Shown here: piece by piece, positions 8,371 to 17,412 of the stretch
Layout of the letters: the number at the start of each line of letters is the position of its first letter
How positions within the stretch are numbered: the stretch's first letter is position 1
Assembly (NCBI GenBank): GCA_016707485.1
Contig: JADJHN010000002.1
Span: 868,001-932,000, forward strand
Direction of reading: 5' to 3'
Length of the DNA stretch: 64,000 nt
Source: Lysobacterales bacterium
GTDB lineage: Bacteria > Pseudomonadota > Gammaproteobacteria > Xanthomonadales > Rhodanobacteraceae
Notes under the pieces: model-generated
Database searches by the model: none
What the model was told of the DNA's origin: nothing
The model's input: the letters and a program-made list of their open reading frames with translations, nothing else
Translations under genes and position numbers: made by a program

Positions 8371-8510
8371 GGGATTGGGGATTCGGGATTGGAGATTCGG
8401 GAAGGCAGCATGTGGCCAGCAGGAAGTTGTTGTCGCAGGGTGACCCGCTGCGCGCAATCAGGAAGTCTGCGCGAAGTGCTTTATCCCAATCCCCAATCCC
8501 CAATCCCCGC
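8371..8510. repeat. Inverted GATTGGGG/CCCCAATC repeat array between convergent genes
   Basis: Short units of the type GGGATTGGGGATTC and GGGATTGGAGATTC occupy 8371-8400. Their inverse, CCCAATCCCCAATCCCCAATCCCC, lies at 8485-8508. The two arms can pair around a loop of about 85 bases. They sit exactly between the convergent fnr and fabB genes. Arrays of this unit are common between genes in Xanthomonadales. The role may be transcription termination or mRNA end protection; this is inferred. Confidence 0.7.
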
Positions 8511-8516
8511 TCCAAC

Positions 8517-9725
8517 TCACACCCGCGCAAACACCAGGCTGGCATTGGTGCCGCCGAAGCCGAAGCTGTTCGACATCACCGTGGCGAGTTTCGCGTCGCG
8601 GCTTTCGCGCACGATGGGGAAGCCTTCGGCGCGGGGATCGAGGTTGTCGATGTGTGCCGAGCCGGCGACGAAGCCTTCCTTGAGCATGATCAGGCTGTAG
8701 ATCGCCTCGTGCACGCTGGCCGCGCCCAGCGAGTGGCCGCTCAATGCCTTGGTCGAAGACAGCGGCGGCACATCGGCCGCAAACACTTCGCGCAAGGCCT
8801 CCAGTTCGACGATGTCGCCGAGCGGCGTTGCCGTGCCGTGGGTGTTGACGTAATCGACCGGCCGGGTGATGCCGGCCATCGCCATGTGCATGCAGCGGAC
8901 CGCGCCTTCACCGGTCGGGGCGACCATGTCGGCACCATCGGAGGTGACCCCGTAGCCAACCAGTTCGGCGTGGATCTGCGCACCGCGGGCCTTGGCGTGT
9001 TCGTATTCCTCGAGCACGAGCATGCCGCCGCCGGCGGCGATGACGAAACCATCGCGATCGACATCGTAGGGACGTGAGGCGCGGGCCGGATGATCGTTGT
9101 GGCCGGTCGACAAGGCACCCATGGCATCGAACATCGAGGTCATGCCCCAGTGCAATTCCTCGCCGCCGCCGACAAACATCACGTCCTGGGCGCCGTGGCG
9201 GATCAGGTCCGCGCCGGCACCGATGCAATGTGCCGAGGTCGCGCAGGCGGCCGAGATCGAATAGCTCAAGCCGAGGATGCCAAACGCAGTGGCCAGGGTT
9301 GCCGAGACCGTCGAGCACATCGTCCGCGGCACCATGTACGGGCCGATGCGACGCACGCCCTTCTTGTGCAGCAATTCGGCCGTCTCGATCTGCCATTGCG
9401 GCGAACCGCCGCCGGAGCCGGCAATCACGCCGCTGCGGATGTTGCGTACCTGCTCCTCGCCGAGGCCGGCGTGGGCGATTGCCGAGCGCATGGCGACATA
9501 GGCATAGGCGGCCGCATCACCCATGAAGCGCTTGAGCTTGCGATCGATGGTTGCTTCCAGGTCGATATGCGGAACCCCGGCCACGCGACTGCGCAGCCCG
9601 AGCTCGGCATATTCGGGCACATGGCAAATGCCGCTGATGGCCTCGCGCAGGGAGGTCGAAACCGATTCGAGGGTATTGCCAAGGCAGGACACCAGGCCCA
9701 TGCCGGTCACTACGACACGACGCAT
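8517..9725 (-). CDS. fabB: Beta-ketoacyl-ACP synthase I
   Basis: Condensing enzyme of fatty acid synthesis, needed for the unsaturated branch (402 residues from ATG 9725). It has the thiolase fold with the active Cys in SISAACATSAHC, and the two catalytic His in NTHGTAT and LSGHSLGA. The C-terminal SNSFGFGGTNASLVF is typical of KAS I/II. The single base between fabA and fabB, and the order fabA-fabB, identify it as FabB rather than FabF. An in-frame start at 9818 lies inside fabA and is unlikely. Confidence 0.96.
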   Translation of the reverse strand: MRRVVVTGMGLVSCLGNTLESVSTSLREAISGICHVPEYAELGLRSRVAGVPHIDLEATIDRKLKRFMGDAAAYAYVAMRSAIAHAGLGEEQVRNIRSGVIAGSGGGSPQWQIETAELLHKKGVRRIGPYMVPRTMCSTVSATLATAFGILGLSYSISAACATSAHCIGAGADLIRHGAQDVMFVGGGEELHWGMTSMFDAMGALSTGHNDHPARASRPYDVDRDGFVIAAGGGMLVLEEYEHAKARGAQIHAELVGYGVTSDGADMVAPTGEGAVRCMHMAMAGITRPVDYVNTHGTATPLGDIVELEALREVFAADVPPLSSTKALSGHSLGAASVHEAIYSLIMLKEGFVAGSAHIDNLDPRAEGFPIVRESRDAKLATVMSNSFGFGGTNASLVFARV

Positions 9726-9726
9726 C

Positions 9727-10242
9727 TCAGAATCCGTCCGTTGACTGGAAGAGGCCGACGCGCAAGTCGTCGGCGGCATAGATTTCGCGATCATCGACGT
9801 AGGTGCGGCCATCGGCAATGATCAGGGCGAGCTTGCCGCGCATGATCCGGCGCACATCGACTTCATAGCGCACGCGCTTGGCCGTCGGCAACACCTGGCC
9901 ACTGAAGCGCACCTTGCCGACGCCGAGCGCACGGCCACGCCCGGGCTCGCCGAGCCAGGGCAGATAGAAACCGGCCAGTTGCCACATCGCATCGACGCCA
10001 AGGCAGCCCGGCATGACCGGGTCACCCTCGAAATGACAGGCAAAGAACCACAGGTCCGGGCGGATATCGAGTTCGGCGTGCACGGTGCCCTTGCCATGAA
10101 CGCCGCCGGTTTCGTCGATCCGCGTGATGCGGTCGAACATCAACATCGGTGGAGCGGGAAGTTTCGCGTTGCCGGGGCCAAACATCTCGCCTCGGGCACA
10201 GGCAAGGAGTTGCTCGTAATCGAGCGCAGCAGGTCGAGGCAT
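9727..10242 (-). CDS. fabA: 3-hydroxydecanoyl-ACP dehydratase/isomerase
   Basis: Makes the cis-3 double bond of unsaturated fatty acids (171 residues). The hot-dog fold motif CHFEGDPVMPGCLGVDAMWQ carries the catalytic His and Asp. Other family blocks are PAPPMLMFDRI and KVRFSGQVLP. Length equals the E. coli enzyme (172). It forms an operon with fabB, the standard gammaproteobacterial arrangement. No FabR-type operator could be recognised upstream. Confidence 0.97.
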   Translation of the reverse strand: MPRPAALDYEQLLACARGEMFGPGNAKLPAPPMLMFDRITRIDETGGVHGKGTVHAELDIRPDLWFFACHFEGDPVMPGCLGVDAMWQLAGFYLPWLGEPGRGRALGVGKVRFSGQVLPTAKRVRYEVDVRRIMRGKLALIIADGRTYVDDREIYAADDLRVGLFQSTDGF

Positions 10243-10554
10243 GTAATACGGACCATTTAGAAAACGTCGAATCGCCTATTCTACGTGGCAATCGCCCCCA
10301 ATCGGACCAATCGAACCAATTCGTCGCGACCTGCGGCGGCCGGGGCTTCCATGCGCCCGAGTATTGTGCGATTCGGGCGGCCAGCCCGGCATGTGCGGGC
10401 GCACGCGCATTGGCAGTTCGAATGCCGTTGCGGGACAGCTCTGCCTTGCCGGCATTCCCCGTTGCCATTGGTCGCCCCGGCGCGCGCAGACCTGCACTCC
10501 CCGTTGTCATTCAATGATCGGCTCGGTTCGGGCCAAGGCCCGGCACAACTTCGC
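10243..10554. other. Intergenic region between fabA and acyltransferase
   Basis: These 312 bases carry no supported gene. They contain short degenerate repeats: three CCAATCGGA/CGAACCAATT-type units at 10296-10322, and two copies of a CACTCCCCGTTG-like unit near 10455 and 10497. The fabA promoter should lie near 10243-10300, but no convincing -35/-10 pair was found. Confidence 0.5.
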
Positions 10555-11151
10555 TCAGCCAACGCTGCGGTACTTTCCCCGCCACGGTGCGTAGAAATCG
10601 CGCAGGTGTTGCAGATCCGCAACCATGTCAGCGCCTGGCTGGAACAGCGGGCCAATGCCGATCGTGCGCTCGGGATAATGGAAATAAACCGGCAGGATCG
10701 GCACCTTGGCCGCATGCGCGATATGCCAGAAACCCGTGCGCCATTTCTTCACCGGCTTGCGCGTGCCTTCCGGGGCGATGCCGAGCCACAGTTTCGGCTG
10801 GCGCACAAAGCGCTCGCTCATCTGCTCGACCACGCCGTGCGTGCTGCTGCGCTCGACCGGGATGCCGCCAAGCGTGCGCACCAGCCAGCCCAGTGGCCCG
10901 ACGAACAACTCGCGCTTGCCCATGAAGGAAATGTCGATGCCGAGCGCCACCTTGACCAGCATTCCCCAGACGCCATCCCACCAGGACGAGTGCGGCGCGG
11001 CGATCAGCACGAGCCGGCTGACATCCGGGAAATCGCCAACCAGCTTCCAGCCGCAGATGCGGAGGATCCAGCGCGCCAGGCGTCGCCCGACATGCGATTT
11101 CAATTGCGGTACCGAGGCCGGCAACTGTCGCGGCAGGGATTCGGCGCTCAA
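10555..11151 (-). CDS. Lysophospholipid acyltransferase (PlsC family)
   Basis: This 198-residue protein has the acyltransferase motifs HSSWWD (HX4D, catalytic) and APEGTRK, plus GGIPVERSS, all typical of 1-acylglycerol-3-phosphate acyltransferases. The protein is short and close to a subgroup without a long N-terminal membrane anchor, so its acceptor may differ from that of PlsC. It overlaps arfB by ATGA. The neighbouring fab genes suggest lipid metabolism, but the pairing with arfB is the only sign of co-expression. Confidence 0.88.
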   Translation of the reverse strand: MSAESLPRQLPASVPQLKSHVGRRLARWILRICGWKLVGDFPDVSRLVLIAAPHSSWWDGVWGMLVKVALGIDISFMGKRELFVGPLGWLVRTLGGIPVERSSTHGVVEQMSERFVRQPKLWLGIAPEGTRKPVKKWRTGFWHIAHAAKVPILPVYFHYPERTIGIGPLFQPGADMVADLQHLRDFYAPWRGKYRSVG

Positions 11152-11573
11152 TCACCACTCCAGTTCTGCGTGCCACGGCCGGACTTGATCGTCGCGCGCT
11201 TTTTCTTCTCCGTGATGCGGCGCTCCTTTGATGCACGCGTCGGCCGCGTCGCCACGCGCTTTTTCGGCACGAACTGGCCGGCGCGGATGATCTCGGCCAG
11301 GCGCGCGCGCGCATCATCGCGATTCTTCACCTGGTCACGGAAGCGATTGGCCTGGATCACCAGCACGCCCTCCGCCGTCAGGCGTCGGTCGCGACGCGCC
11401 AGCAGGCGCGCACGCAAGGCATCCGGCAGCGACGGCGAATTCGTCACATCGAAACGCAACTCCACCGCGCTGGCGACCTTGTTCACATTTTGCCCACCAG
11501 GCCCCGACGAGCGCACGAACCGCTCGACCAGTTCGTCATCGGCAATCTGCAGGTTGTCATCAATCTCGAGCAT
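11148..11573 (-). CDS. arfB: Ribosome-rescue peptidyl-tRNA hydrolase ArfB (YaeJ)
   Basis: This 141-residue protein has the release-factor motif SSGPGGQNVNK (the GGQ tripeptide hydrolyses peptidyl-tRNA) followed by a basic tail rich in Lys and Arg (KKRVATRPTRASKERRITEK). That tail enters the empty mRNA channel of stalled ribosomes. Length matches E. coli ArfB (140). There is no codon-recognition domain, which separates it from RF1 and RF2. Confidence 0.95.
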   Translation of the reverse strand: MLEIDDNLQIADDELVERFVRSSGPGGQNVNKVASAVELRFDVTNSPSLPDALRARLLARRDRRLTAEGVLVIQANRFRDQVKNRDDARARLAEIIRAGQFVPKKRVATRPTRASKERRITEKKKRATIKSGRGTQNWSGD

Positions 11574-11624
11574 CCCGGCATTCTAGCCCGGACATCCGCC
11601 GAGGTAGCAGCGGCCAACCCGATC

Positions 11625-11826
11625 AAGCCCACCCGAACGCCTGCATCGAAAGCTCAACGGCAAATTCCGCGACGAATGCCTCAACGAACACTGATTCACG
11701 TCCATCGAGTGTGCCAAAGCGCTCATCGCTTTCTGGCGGCGGGATTACAACGAGGTCAGACCGCACAGTGCCATTGGCAATCGAACACCTGCCGAGTTCG
11801 CAAAAAACCTCCGCGAGCAAGGCGTC
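11625..11826 (+). pseudogene. Decayed IS3-family transposase (OrfB C-terminus)
   Basis: In shifting plus-strand frames this reads KPT, then ACIES, then NGKFRDECLNEH, a TGA stop at 11692-11694, and then FTSIECAKALIAFWRRDYNE followed by VRPHSAIGNRTPAEFA. This is the integrase-core C-terminus of IS3-family OrfB, which normally reads NAFIESFNGKFRDECLNEHWF. At least two frameshifts and one nonsense change (a Trp codon to TGA) are visible. The rest of the element and its ends were not found. It is an old, inactive insertion remnant. Confidence 0.9.
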
Positions 11827-11853
11827 CCATCCACACAGCCATCACCGAGCGCC

Positions 11854-12105
11854 ATGCTCGAAAACAAGGACGTTGCCTTAACTGTCGGTACCGAAATTGG
11901 CGGCAGGTCACACTCATTCGACACTTGGCACTGGTCGATCGTACTTCTCTGCTTGGCGGTCTTCATCATTCCCGCCTGGCGAATCGCCGCAAAGGCCGGC
12001 TTTCCCGAAGCGACGTCCCTGCTCTTGCTGATTCCGGTTGTCAACATCGTCTGCATCTGGGTCTTTGCGTTCATCGAGTGGCCGGTCCAGAAGCCGAACG
12101 CCTGA
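11854..12105 (+). CDS. Small two-helix membrane protein
   Basis: This 83-residue protein has two hydrophobic segments (about residues 27-42 and 55-74). The second carries SLLLLIPVVNIVCIWVFAF followed by IEWPVQK, a recurring pattern in small uncharacterised proteobacterial membrane proteins. The start is uncertain because the reading merges with the end of the transposase remnant immediately upstream, so the N-terminus may be altered. Function unknown. Confidence 0.6.
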   Translation: MLENKDVALTVGTEIGGRSHSFDTWHWSIVLLCLAVFIIPAWRIAAKAGFPEATSLLLLIPVVNIVCIWVFAFIEWPVQKPNA

Positions 12106-12222
12106 CGCTCGAGTCGAGCGGAATTCGCCAGGCGAGCCGATCACCGGCTCTCATGTTGTGCATTCGACTTCGTGAAATAGGTCCGCGGCGGACACCCGAG
12201 CCAGAGCCTTGAAGCGCCAGCC

Positions 12223-12915
12223 TCAGGTACCCGCAGTCGTCCAGCCAAAGCGTTCCAGCAATGCGCCGAATTCGCCGTCGAGCGGTGCCTCGATGTGCAT
12301 GCGCCTGGGCTCGACCGGGTGATCGAATTGCAGGCGCCAGGCGTGCAGCAGCAGGCGGTGAACGTTGTAGTGTTGCTTGAACAGGCGGTTGTGTTCGGTG
12401 CGACCGTGGCTGGTGTCGCCGATCAGCGGATGGCGCAGGTGGGCGAAGTGGCGGCGGATCTGCCGGTAGCGTCCGGTTTCGGGCGAGACTTCGATCAGGG
12501 CGTAGCGTTGTTGCGGATAGCGGTTGATGGCGATCGGCACTTCGATCGTGGCCAGGCGTTTCCAGTGCGTCAGCGCCGGTTTTCGATCGCTGTTCTCGCG
12601 CACGCCCGGCAGCGGGTAATCGATTTCGCCCACTTCCTCCGGCCAGCCACGACACACGGCGAGATAGGTCTTCTCGACTTCGCGCTGCATGAACTGGCGG
12701 CCGAGCGTGCCGGCCACTTCGGCATTGCGTCCGATCAGCAGCACGCCGCTGGTGGCGCGATCGAGCCGATGGATCAGGTGCAGGGGGCCATCGACAAGTG
12801 CCCGCACCTGGTCGATCAGGTAGACGTCACCGTCGTTGACCAGGCGACTGCGATGCACGGGGATGCCGGCCGGCTTGTTGACGACGACAATGTGCTCGTC
12901 GCTGTAGAGGATCAT
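12223..12915 (-). CDS. truC: tRNA pseudouridine synthase C (RluA family)
   Basis: Isomerises uridine 65 of tRNAs. From ATG 12915 it has 230 residues. The catalytic motif HRLDRATSGVLLIGR contains the active Asp, and KTYLAVCRGW and GRYRQIRRHFAHLRHPLIGD are the other RluA blocks. There is no S4 domain and the length fits TruC (about 260) better than RluA/C/D. A longer reading from 13056 extends into ubiB and is unlikely. It lies 17 bases after ubiB on the same strand. Confidence 0.88.
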   Translation of the reverse strand: MILYSDEHIVVVNKPAGIPVHRSRLVNDGDVYLIDQVRALVDGPLHLIHRLDRATSGVLLIGRNAEVAGTLGRQFMQREVEKTYLAVCRGWPEEVGEIDYPLPGVRENSDRKPALTHWKRLATIEVPIAINRYPQQRYALIEVSPETGRYRQIRRHFAHLRHPLIGDTSHGRTEHNRLFKQHYNVHRLLLHAWRLQFDHPVEPRRMHIEAPLDGEFGALLERFGWTTAGT

Positions 12916-12932
12916 CGGGTCGGCCTGTCGAA

Positions 12933-14597
12933 TCAGCGCGAACGCAGCGCGCTGACGAAGGCGATCGCCGAGATTGCTGCCGCGCCGATCGCCCACACGC
13001 CGATTCCGCCGACGCGCAGCGTCTGCGTATCGAAGACCTGCAAACCAACTGCACACAGCGCGAAGGTTGCGCCAAGGGTCAGGCGCACGGCCAGCGGCGA
13101 ACCGCGCCGCGAATTCGCCTCAAGGCGGCGCAGGTCTTCAGAGGCAATGCGCAATTGCAGGGTGCCGGTGGTGACCTGTTCGAGGTAACTGTGCGCGAGT
13201 TGCGGCATATCGGGCGCGGCGGCCAGCCATTCCGGCACGCGCTGGCGCAGGCGCTTGAGCATGGCGCGCGGGCCGCGCCGCTTCCACCAGATCCTTTCCA
13301 GCACCGGTTTCGCCGTCGCCCAGATGTCGATCTGCGGATGCAGCAGGCGGCCGACGCCCTCGATGTTCAGAAGTGTCTTTTGCAACAGGATCAGTTGCGG
13401 CTGCAGGGTCAGCTCGTAGCGGCGTGCGGTCTGGAACAGCTTGATGATGACCGCGGCCAGCGAGATCTCGCTCAAGGGTCGCGTGAAGTACGGCTCGCAG
13501 ACGGCGCGGATCGCCGATTCCAGTTCGTCCATGCGCACCGTCGCCGGCATCCAGCCGGCACGCAGGTGCAGTTCGGCGATGCGTCGGTAATCCTGCTTGA
13601 ACAGGGCGAGGAAATTCTCGGCGAGCCAGAACTGGTCCTGCTCCGTGAGCGTGCCCATGATGCCGAAATCGAGCGCGATGAAGCGCGGATTGTCGCGCCG
13701 CGAAGCATCCACCCAGATGTTCCCGGCATGCGCATCGGCATGGAAGAAATTGTCGCGAAACACCTGCGTATAGAAAAGCTGCACGCCTTTCTCGGCCAGA
13801 CGCACACGATCGATGCCGGCCGCATCGAGGGCGGCCAGGTCATCGACCGGGATGCCGCGCACGCGTTCGAGGGTGAGCACGCCGGCGCTGGTGTGCGACC
13901 AGAACACCTCGGGTACATACAGATCATCGGAATCGAGGAAATTGCGCCGCAGCAAACTGGCATTGGCACCTTCGCGCTGCAGATCGAGTTCATTGAGCAG
14001 GGTCGATTCGATTTCGGCGACGACATCGAGCGGGCGGATCTTGTCGGCATTCGGATGTACGCGGTTGGCCAGTTCGCCGAGCGCGCGCAACAAGTCGATG
14101 TCGCGGTCAATGCGCTCGCGGATGTCCGGACGCAGCACCTTGACCACGACCTCGCGACCACCGGGCAATTGCGCGGCGTGCACCTGGGCAATCGAGGCGG
14201 AGGCCAGTGGAGTCTCGTCGAAGCTGGCGTAGCGCGCACCAATCGGTGCAGCAAGCGCCTGCTCGATTGCGCTGCGGGCAAGATGGCCGGGGAACGGCGT
14301 GACCTTGTCCTGCAACGCGGTCAAGGCATCGGCAATGTCTGCAGGCAGCAGGTCGCGACGCGTCGACAGGATCTGCCCGAACTTGACGAAGATCGGCCCA
14401 AGTTCGGTCAGGGCCAGGACCAGGCGTTCCCCGCGCGGCAGCGAGGCGATTTCGGCGCGTGCGCGCGGCACCACCAGGCGTGCCCAGCGCAGCAGGCGAA
14501 AGCGATGGGCATCGTCGATGACATCATCGAGTCGGTAACGCACCAGCAGGGCGGCGATGCGCAGCACGCGCGGCAACATGCGCAAGGATGTGCTCAC
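12933..14597 (-). CDS. ubiB: UbiB, ADCK/ABC1 kinase-like ubiquinone biosynthesis protein
   Basis: A 554-residue atypical kinase-fold ATPase required for ubiquinone synthesis. Visible are the family's N-terminal K-x-G-Q motif (FVKFGQILSTRRDLLP), the Ala-rich loop LASASIAQVHAAQL, the catalytic-loop region FHADAHAGNI and the DFGIMG motif. Two C-terminal hydrophobic helices (about residues 500-545) anchor it in the membrane. Length matches E. coli UbiB (546). It follows ubiJ with an ATGA overlap; ubiE would complete the usual trio but is not here. Confidence 0.95.
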   Translation of the reverse strand: MSTSLRMLPRVLRIAALLVRYRLDDVIDDAHRFRLLRWARLVVPRARAEIASLPRGERLVLALTELGPIFVKFGQILSTRRDLLPADIADALTALQDKVTPFPGHLARSAIEQALAAPIGARYASFDETPLASASIAQVHAAQLPGGREVVVKVLRPDIRERIDRDIDLLRALGELANRVHPNADKIRPLDVVAEIESTLLNELDLQREGANASLLRRNFLDSDDLYVPEVFWSHTSAGVLTLERVRGIPVDDLAALDAAGIDRVRLAEKGVQLFYTQVFRDNFFHADAHAGNIWVDASRRDNPRFIALDFGIMGTLTEQDQFWLAENFLALFKQDYRRIAELHLRAGWMPATVRMDELESAIRAVCEPYFTRPLSEISLAAVIIKLFQTARRYELTLQPQLILLQKTLLNIEGVGRLLHPQIDIWATAKPVLERIWWKRRGPRAMLKRLRQRVPEWLAAAPDMPQLAHSYLEQVTTGTLQLRIASEDLRRLEANSRRGSPLAVRLTLGATFALCAVGLQVFDTQTLRVGGIGVWAIGAAAISAIAFVSALRSR

Positions 14598-15253
14598 GCC
14601 TTGTGCGCCGCGACGAGGCGCTGCATGCGCACTTCGAGACGATCACCGCGTTCGCGCAGCGCGTCGACGTCATCGAGAAATTCTTCCATCTCCGCCTTGG
14701 CGATCAGGTCGCGGCTTTCCTCGACCAGGTAATCGGCGGTGTCGCGCGCCAGTGCCGAGGCCGATTCCCGCGCGAAGGCGAGGGCGCGACGGAAGCCGCG
14801 TGCAACCTGGAAGCCGAGCACGTCACCGAAGACGCGCGCAAACGCCTCATCGATGTCGGGTTCAAAGCGCGTGGCGAGGCGTTCGAGTCGGCGCGCCAGT
14901 TCGGCATCGCCGGCAATCTCGACCGAGCCCGGCGGCAAGCCGCCGTCGGTGTCGCCGCGCAGGCGTGCCGCAGCCATGCCGAGCAGGCTGCCCGGTGTCG
15001 CCGAAACGCGCAAATCGCTGTTGCCCTCGAACGCGGGGCCGATGGCGAGTCGATCACCGTTGACGCCAATGCGCATGGCCAGGCCGGTACCGCGGAAATC
15101 CACGCGCACGGCGCGCGCATCCAGCGAGGCCAGGGCAGCGCGGCTGTCCGCATCGAGGCTCAAGGCGTGATTGAGCGCGGTTTCAAGCCCGCGCCCGAGC
15201 AGCTTGAGCAGCGGATTAGGCGCGCGCGTGGTGGCGATGCTGGCTTTTGTCAT
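14594..15253 (-). CDS. ubiJ: Ubiquinone biosynthesis accessory factor UbiJ (SCP2 domain)
   Basis: This 219-residue protein begins with NPLLKLLGRGLETALNHALS, a typical UbiJ start. It continues with an SCP2-type lipid-binding fold and ends in a charged coiled-coil (about residues 160-205). UbiJ binds ubiquinone intermediates and helps assemble the Ubi hydroxylase complex. Adjacency and overlap with ubiB support the call. Confidence 0.9.
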   Translation of the reverse strand: MTKASIATTRAPNPLLKLLGRGLETALNHALSLDADSRAALASLDARAVRVDFRGTGLAMRIGVNGDRLAIGPAFEGNSDLRVSATPGSLLGMAAARLRGDTDGGLPPGSVEIAGDAELARRLERLATRFEPDIDEAFARVFGDVLGFQVARGFRRALAFARESASALARDTADYLVEESRDLIAKAEMEEFLDDVDALRERGDRLEVRMQRLVAAHKA

Positions 15254-15418
15254 CGGCGCATTCTAGCCAGTTTGGACGTTCCAGTGCCGGGCCTGCAGCG
15301 CGCGAAATGCCCCGCAAGGTTTCGATATCTGCGTGAATCCTTCACAATCGTGCGGATTCATTCCCCTTGCCGCGGTGAAGCACGCCCGCTTCCTGCACCT
15401 GATTCCCGGGAGACGCGA

Positions 15419-16030
15419 ATGTTGACGGCGAACGAAGCCCTGCAACGATTGAAGGACGGCAACCGGCGATTCGTCGCCGAACTCGGCGGCAGCGGAGAAA
15501 TCAGCAGTCAGCGCCGTCGCGACCTGGCCACCGGGCAGGAGCCCTTTGCCATCATCCTCGGTTGTTCGGATTCGCGCGTGCCGGCTGAAATCATCTTCGA
15601 CCAGGGTCTCGGCGACCTTTTCGTGATCCGCGTCGCCGGCAACATCGTCGCGCCTTCGCAAGTCGACAGCATCGAGTTCTCGGCGGCGCGACACGGCAAC
15701 CGCCTGGTCGTCGTGCTTGGCCATACCCAGTGTGGAGCGATCCTGGCCACCATCGATGAACTCTGCCTGCCACTGGCAGAACAGTCGAACAACCTGCGCT
15801 CGATCGTCAGCCGCGTGCGCCCGTCGGTCGAGGTGCTGATGGAAACCGGGATCGCCAACAATCCCGCCGAACTGGTGCGCCGTGCGGTGCACAACAACAT
15901 CCGCATGTCGGTGAACCAGTTGCGGCGGGGTTCGGCAATCCTTGAAAACCTGGTCGAAAACGAAGGCCTGCGCATTGTCGGTGCCGAGTATTCCCTGGAA
16001 ACCGGTGTGGTGGAGTTCCTCGATTACTGA
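15419..16030 (+). CDS. Beta-class carbonic anhydrase
   Basis: Interconverts CO2 and bicarbonate (203 residues). Start ATG 15419 follows GGGAGA. Zinc ligands appear in GCSDSRVPAEIIFDQ (Cys with Asp-Arg dyad) and GHTQCGAI (His and Cys). The opening MLTANEALQRLKDGNRRF is typical of the clade. A longer frame from 14588 is a shadow of ubiJ. It stands alone between divergent ubiJ and the egt operon. Confidence 0.94.
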   Translation: MLTANEALQRLKDGNRRFVAELGGSGEISSQRRRDLATGQEPFAIILGCSDSRVPAEIIFDQGLGDLFVIRVAGNIVAPSQVDSIEFSAARHGNRLVVVLGHTQCGAILATIDELCLPLAEQSNNLRSIVSRVRPSVEVLMETGIANNPAELVRRAVHNNIRMSVNQLRRGSAILENLVENEGLRIVGAEYSLETGVVEFLDY

Positions 16031-16155
16031 GCGCGACTGAAGGTTTGCCACGCGCACGCGGGCATCTTCATTGCGGGTTCGACTTGCCTGTGCAGAATGC
16101 AGGGTGAGGGCGCAAGTGCATCAATGCTGCCGCCCATCGAAGTGGAGCCATCGCC

Positions 16156-17412
16156 ATGCAGCAGATTGATCGAGCATGCGCCAGCCCGGGCCGGATTGAC
16201 GAAGCCTGGCGGCAGGTGCGCGCGGCGACCCTGCATCTGGTTGCCGATCTGGCGGCCGAGGACAGCGTGGTGCAATCGATGCCGGAGACCAGCCCGGCCA
16301 AGTGGCATCTCGCCCACACGACCTGGTTCTTCGAGCAGTTCGTGCTCGCCCGCGATGCCCGCTACCGGTTCTTCAACGAGGACTGGTTGTTTCTCTTCAA
16401 CTCCTATTATCAGTCGCTCGGGCCGATGCATGCGCGCCCGCAGCGCGGACTGCTGACCCGGCCAACCCTTGCCGAAGTGCTGGCCTATCGCGCCTGCATC
16501 GACGAGCGCATGGACGATCTGCTGGCGCAGGGCATCGATGCCGAGCGTGCTGCCCTGGTCACCCTAGGCCTCAATCACGAGCAACAGCATCAGGAATTGC
16601 TGCTGACCGACATCAAGCATCTGTTCTCGCTGAATCCGCTGCGCCCGGTCTACCGTCGGCTGCCGCTGCCGAATGCAACAGCCGCCACGCCGCTTGAATT
16701 CATCAGCGGTGCCGAGGGCATCGTCGAGATCGGCCATGTCGGCGCGGGTTTTGCCTTTGATTGCGAGACACCGCGCCATCGCGCCCTGCTGCATGGGCAT
16801 GCGCTCGCCAACCGGCCGGTCAGCAATGCCGAGTTTGCCGAGTTCATCCGCGATGGCGGCTATCGCACGCCGACGTTGTGGCTGAGCGAAGGCTGGAATG
16901 CCGTCTGCCAGCGCGGCTGGGCACATCCGCTGTACTGGAACGACACACTGGATGCCGAGTTCAGCCTTGGCGGCCTGCGTGCCATCGATGCGCACGCGCC
17001 GGTCAGCCATGTCAGTTTTTTCGAGGCCGACGCGTTTGCGCGCTGGGCCGGCGCACGCCTGCCGACCGAGGCCGAATGGGAGTCGGCGGCAAGCGCCTTC
17101 GATGCAGCGCGAGGAAACTATGTGGAATCCGGTCTTTTGCATCCGCACGCGGGAGAACCCGCGCACGGCCTGAGGCAGATGTTCGGCGATGTCTGGGAGT
17201 GGACCGCCAGCCCGTACGTAAGCTATCCGGGCTATCGGGTGCCGCCAGGCGCGCTCGGCGAGTACAACGGCAAGTTCATGTGTGGCCAATACGTGTTGCG
17301 TGGCGGCTCCTGCGCGACGCCGGCCACGCACATGCGGGCGAGCTACCGCAATTTCTTCGCCCCGGCCGATCGCTGGCAGTTCATGGGGCTGCGCCTGGGG
17401 AAAGACCGATGA
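16156..17412 (+). CDS. egtB: Ergothioneine biosynthesis protein EgtB
   Basis: Iron(II) sulfoxide synthase that joins hercynine to cysteine or gamma-glutamylcysteine with oxygen (418 residues). The N-terminal DinB-like domain has His in WHLAHTTWFF (about 51-54) and the HEQQHQE motif (H141, H145), giving the three-His iron site. The C-terminal FGE-like domain carries GDVWEWTAS and LRGGSCATP. It overlaps egtD by ATGA. No egtA, egtC or egtE is nearby. Confidence 0.94.
   Translation: MQQIDRACASPGRIDEAWRQVRAATLHLVADLAAEDSVVQSMPETSPAKWHLAHTTWFFEQFVLARDARYRFFNEDWLFLFNSYYQSLGPMHARPQRGLLTRPTLAEVLAYRACIDERMDDLLAQGIDAERAALVTLGLNHEQQHQELLLTDIKHLFSLNPLRPVYRRLPLPNATAATPLEFISGAEGIVEIGHVGAGFAFDCETPRHRALLHGHALANRPVSNAEFAEFIRDGGYRTPTLWLSEGWNAVCQRGWAHPLYWNDTLDAEFSLGGLRAIDAHAPVSHVSFFEADAFARWAGARLPTEAEWESAASAFDAARGNYVESGLLHPHAGEPAHGLRQMFGDVWEWTASPYVSYPGYRVPPGALGEYNGKFMCGQYVLRGGSCATPATHMRASYRNFFAPADRWQFMGLRLGKDR

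Noticed and set aside
10243..10300. FabR- or FadR-type operator before fabA
   Set aside because: No palindrome of the expected form could be found, only short direct repeats.
13155..14732. 525-codon plus-strand frame opposite ubiB
   Set aside because: UbiB on the minus strand is full length with all motifs; the antisense product is not family-like.
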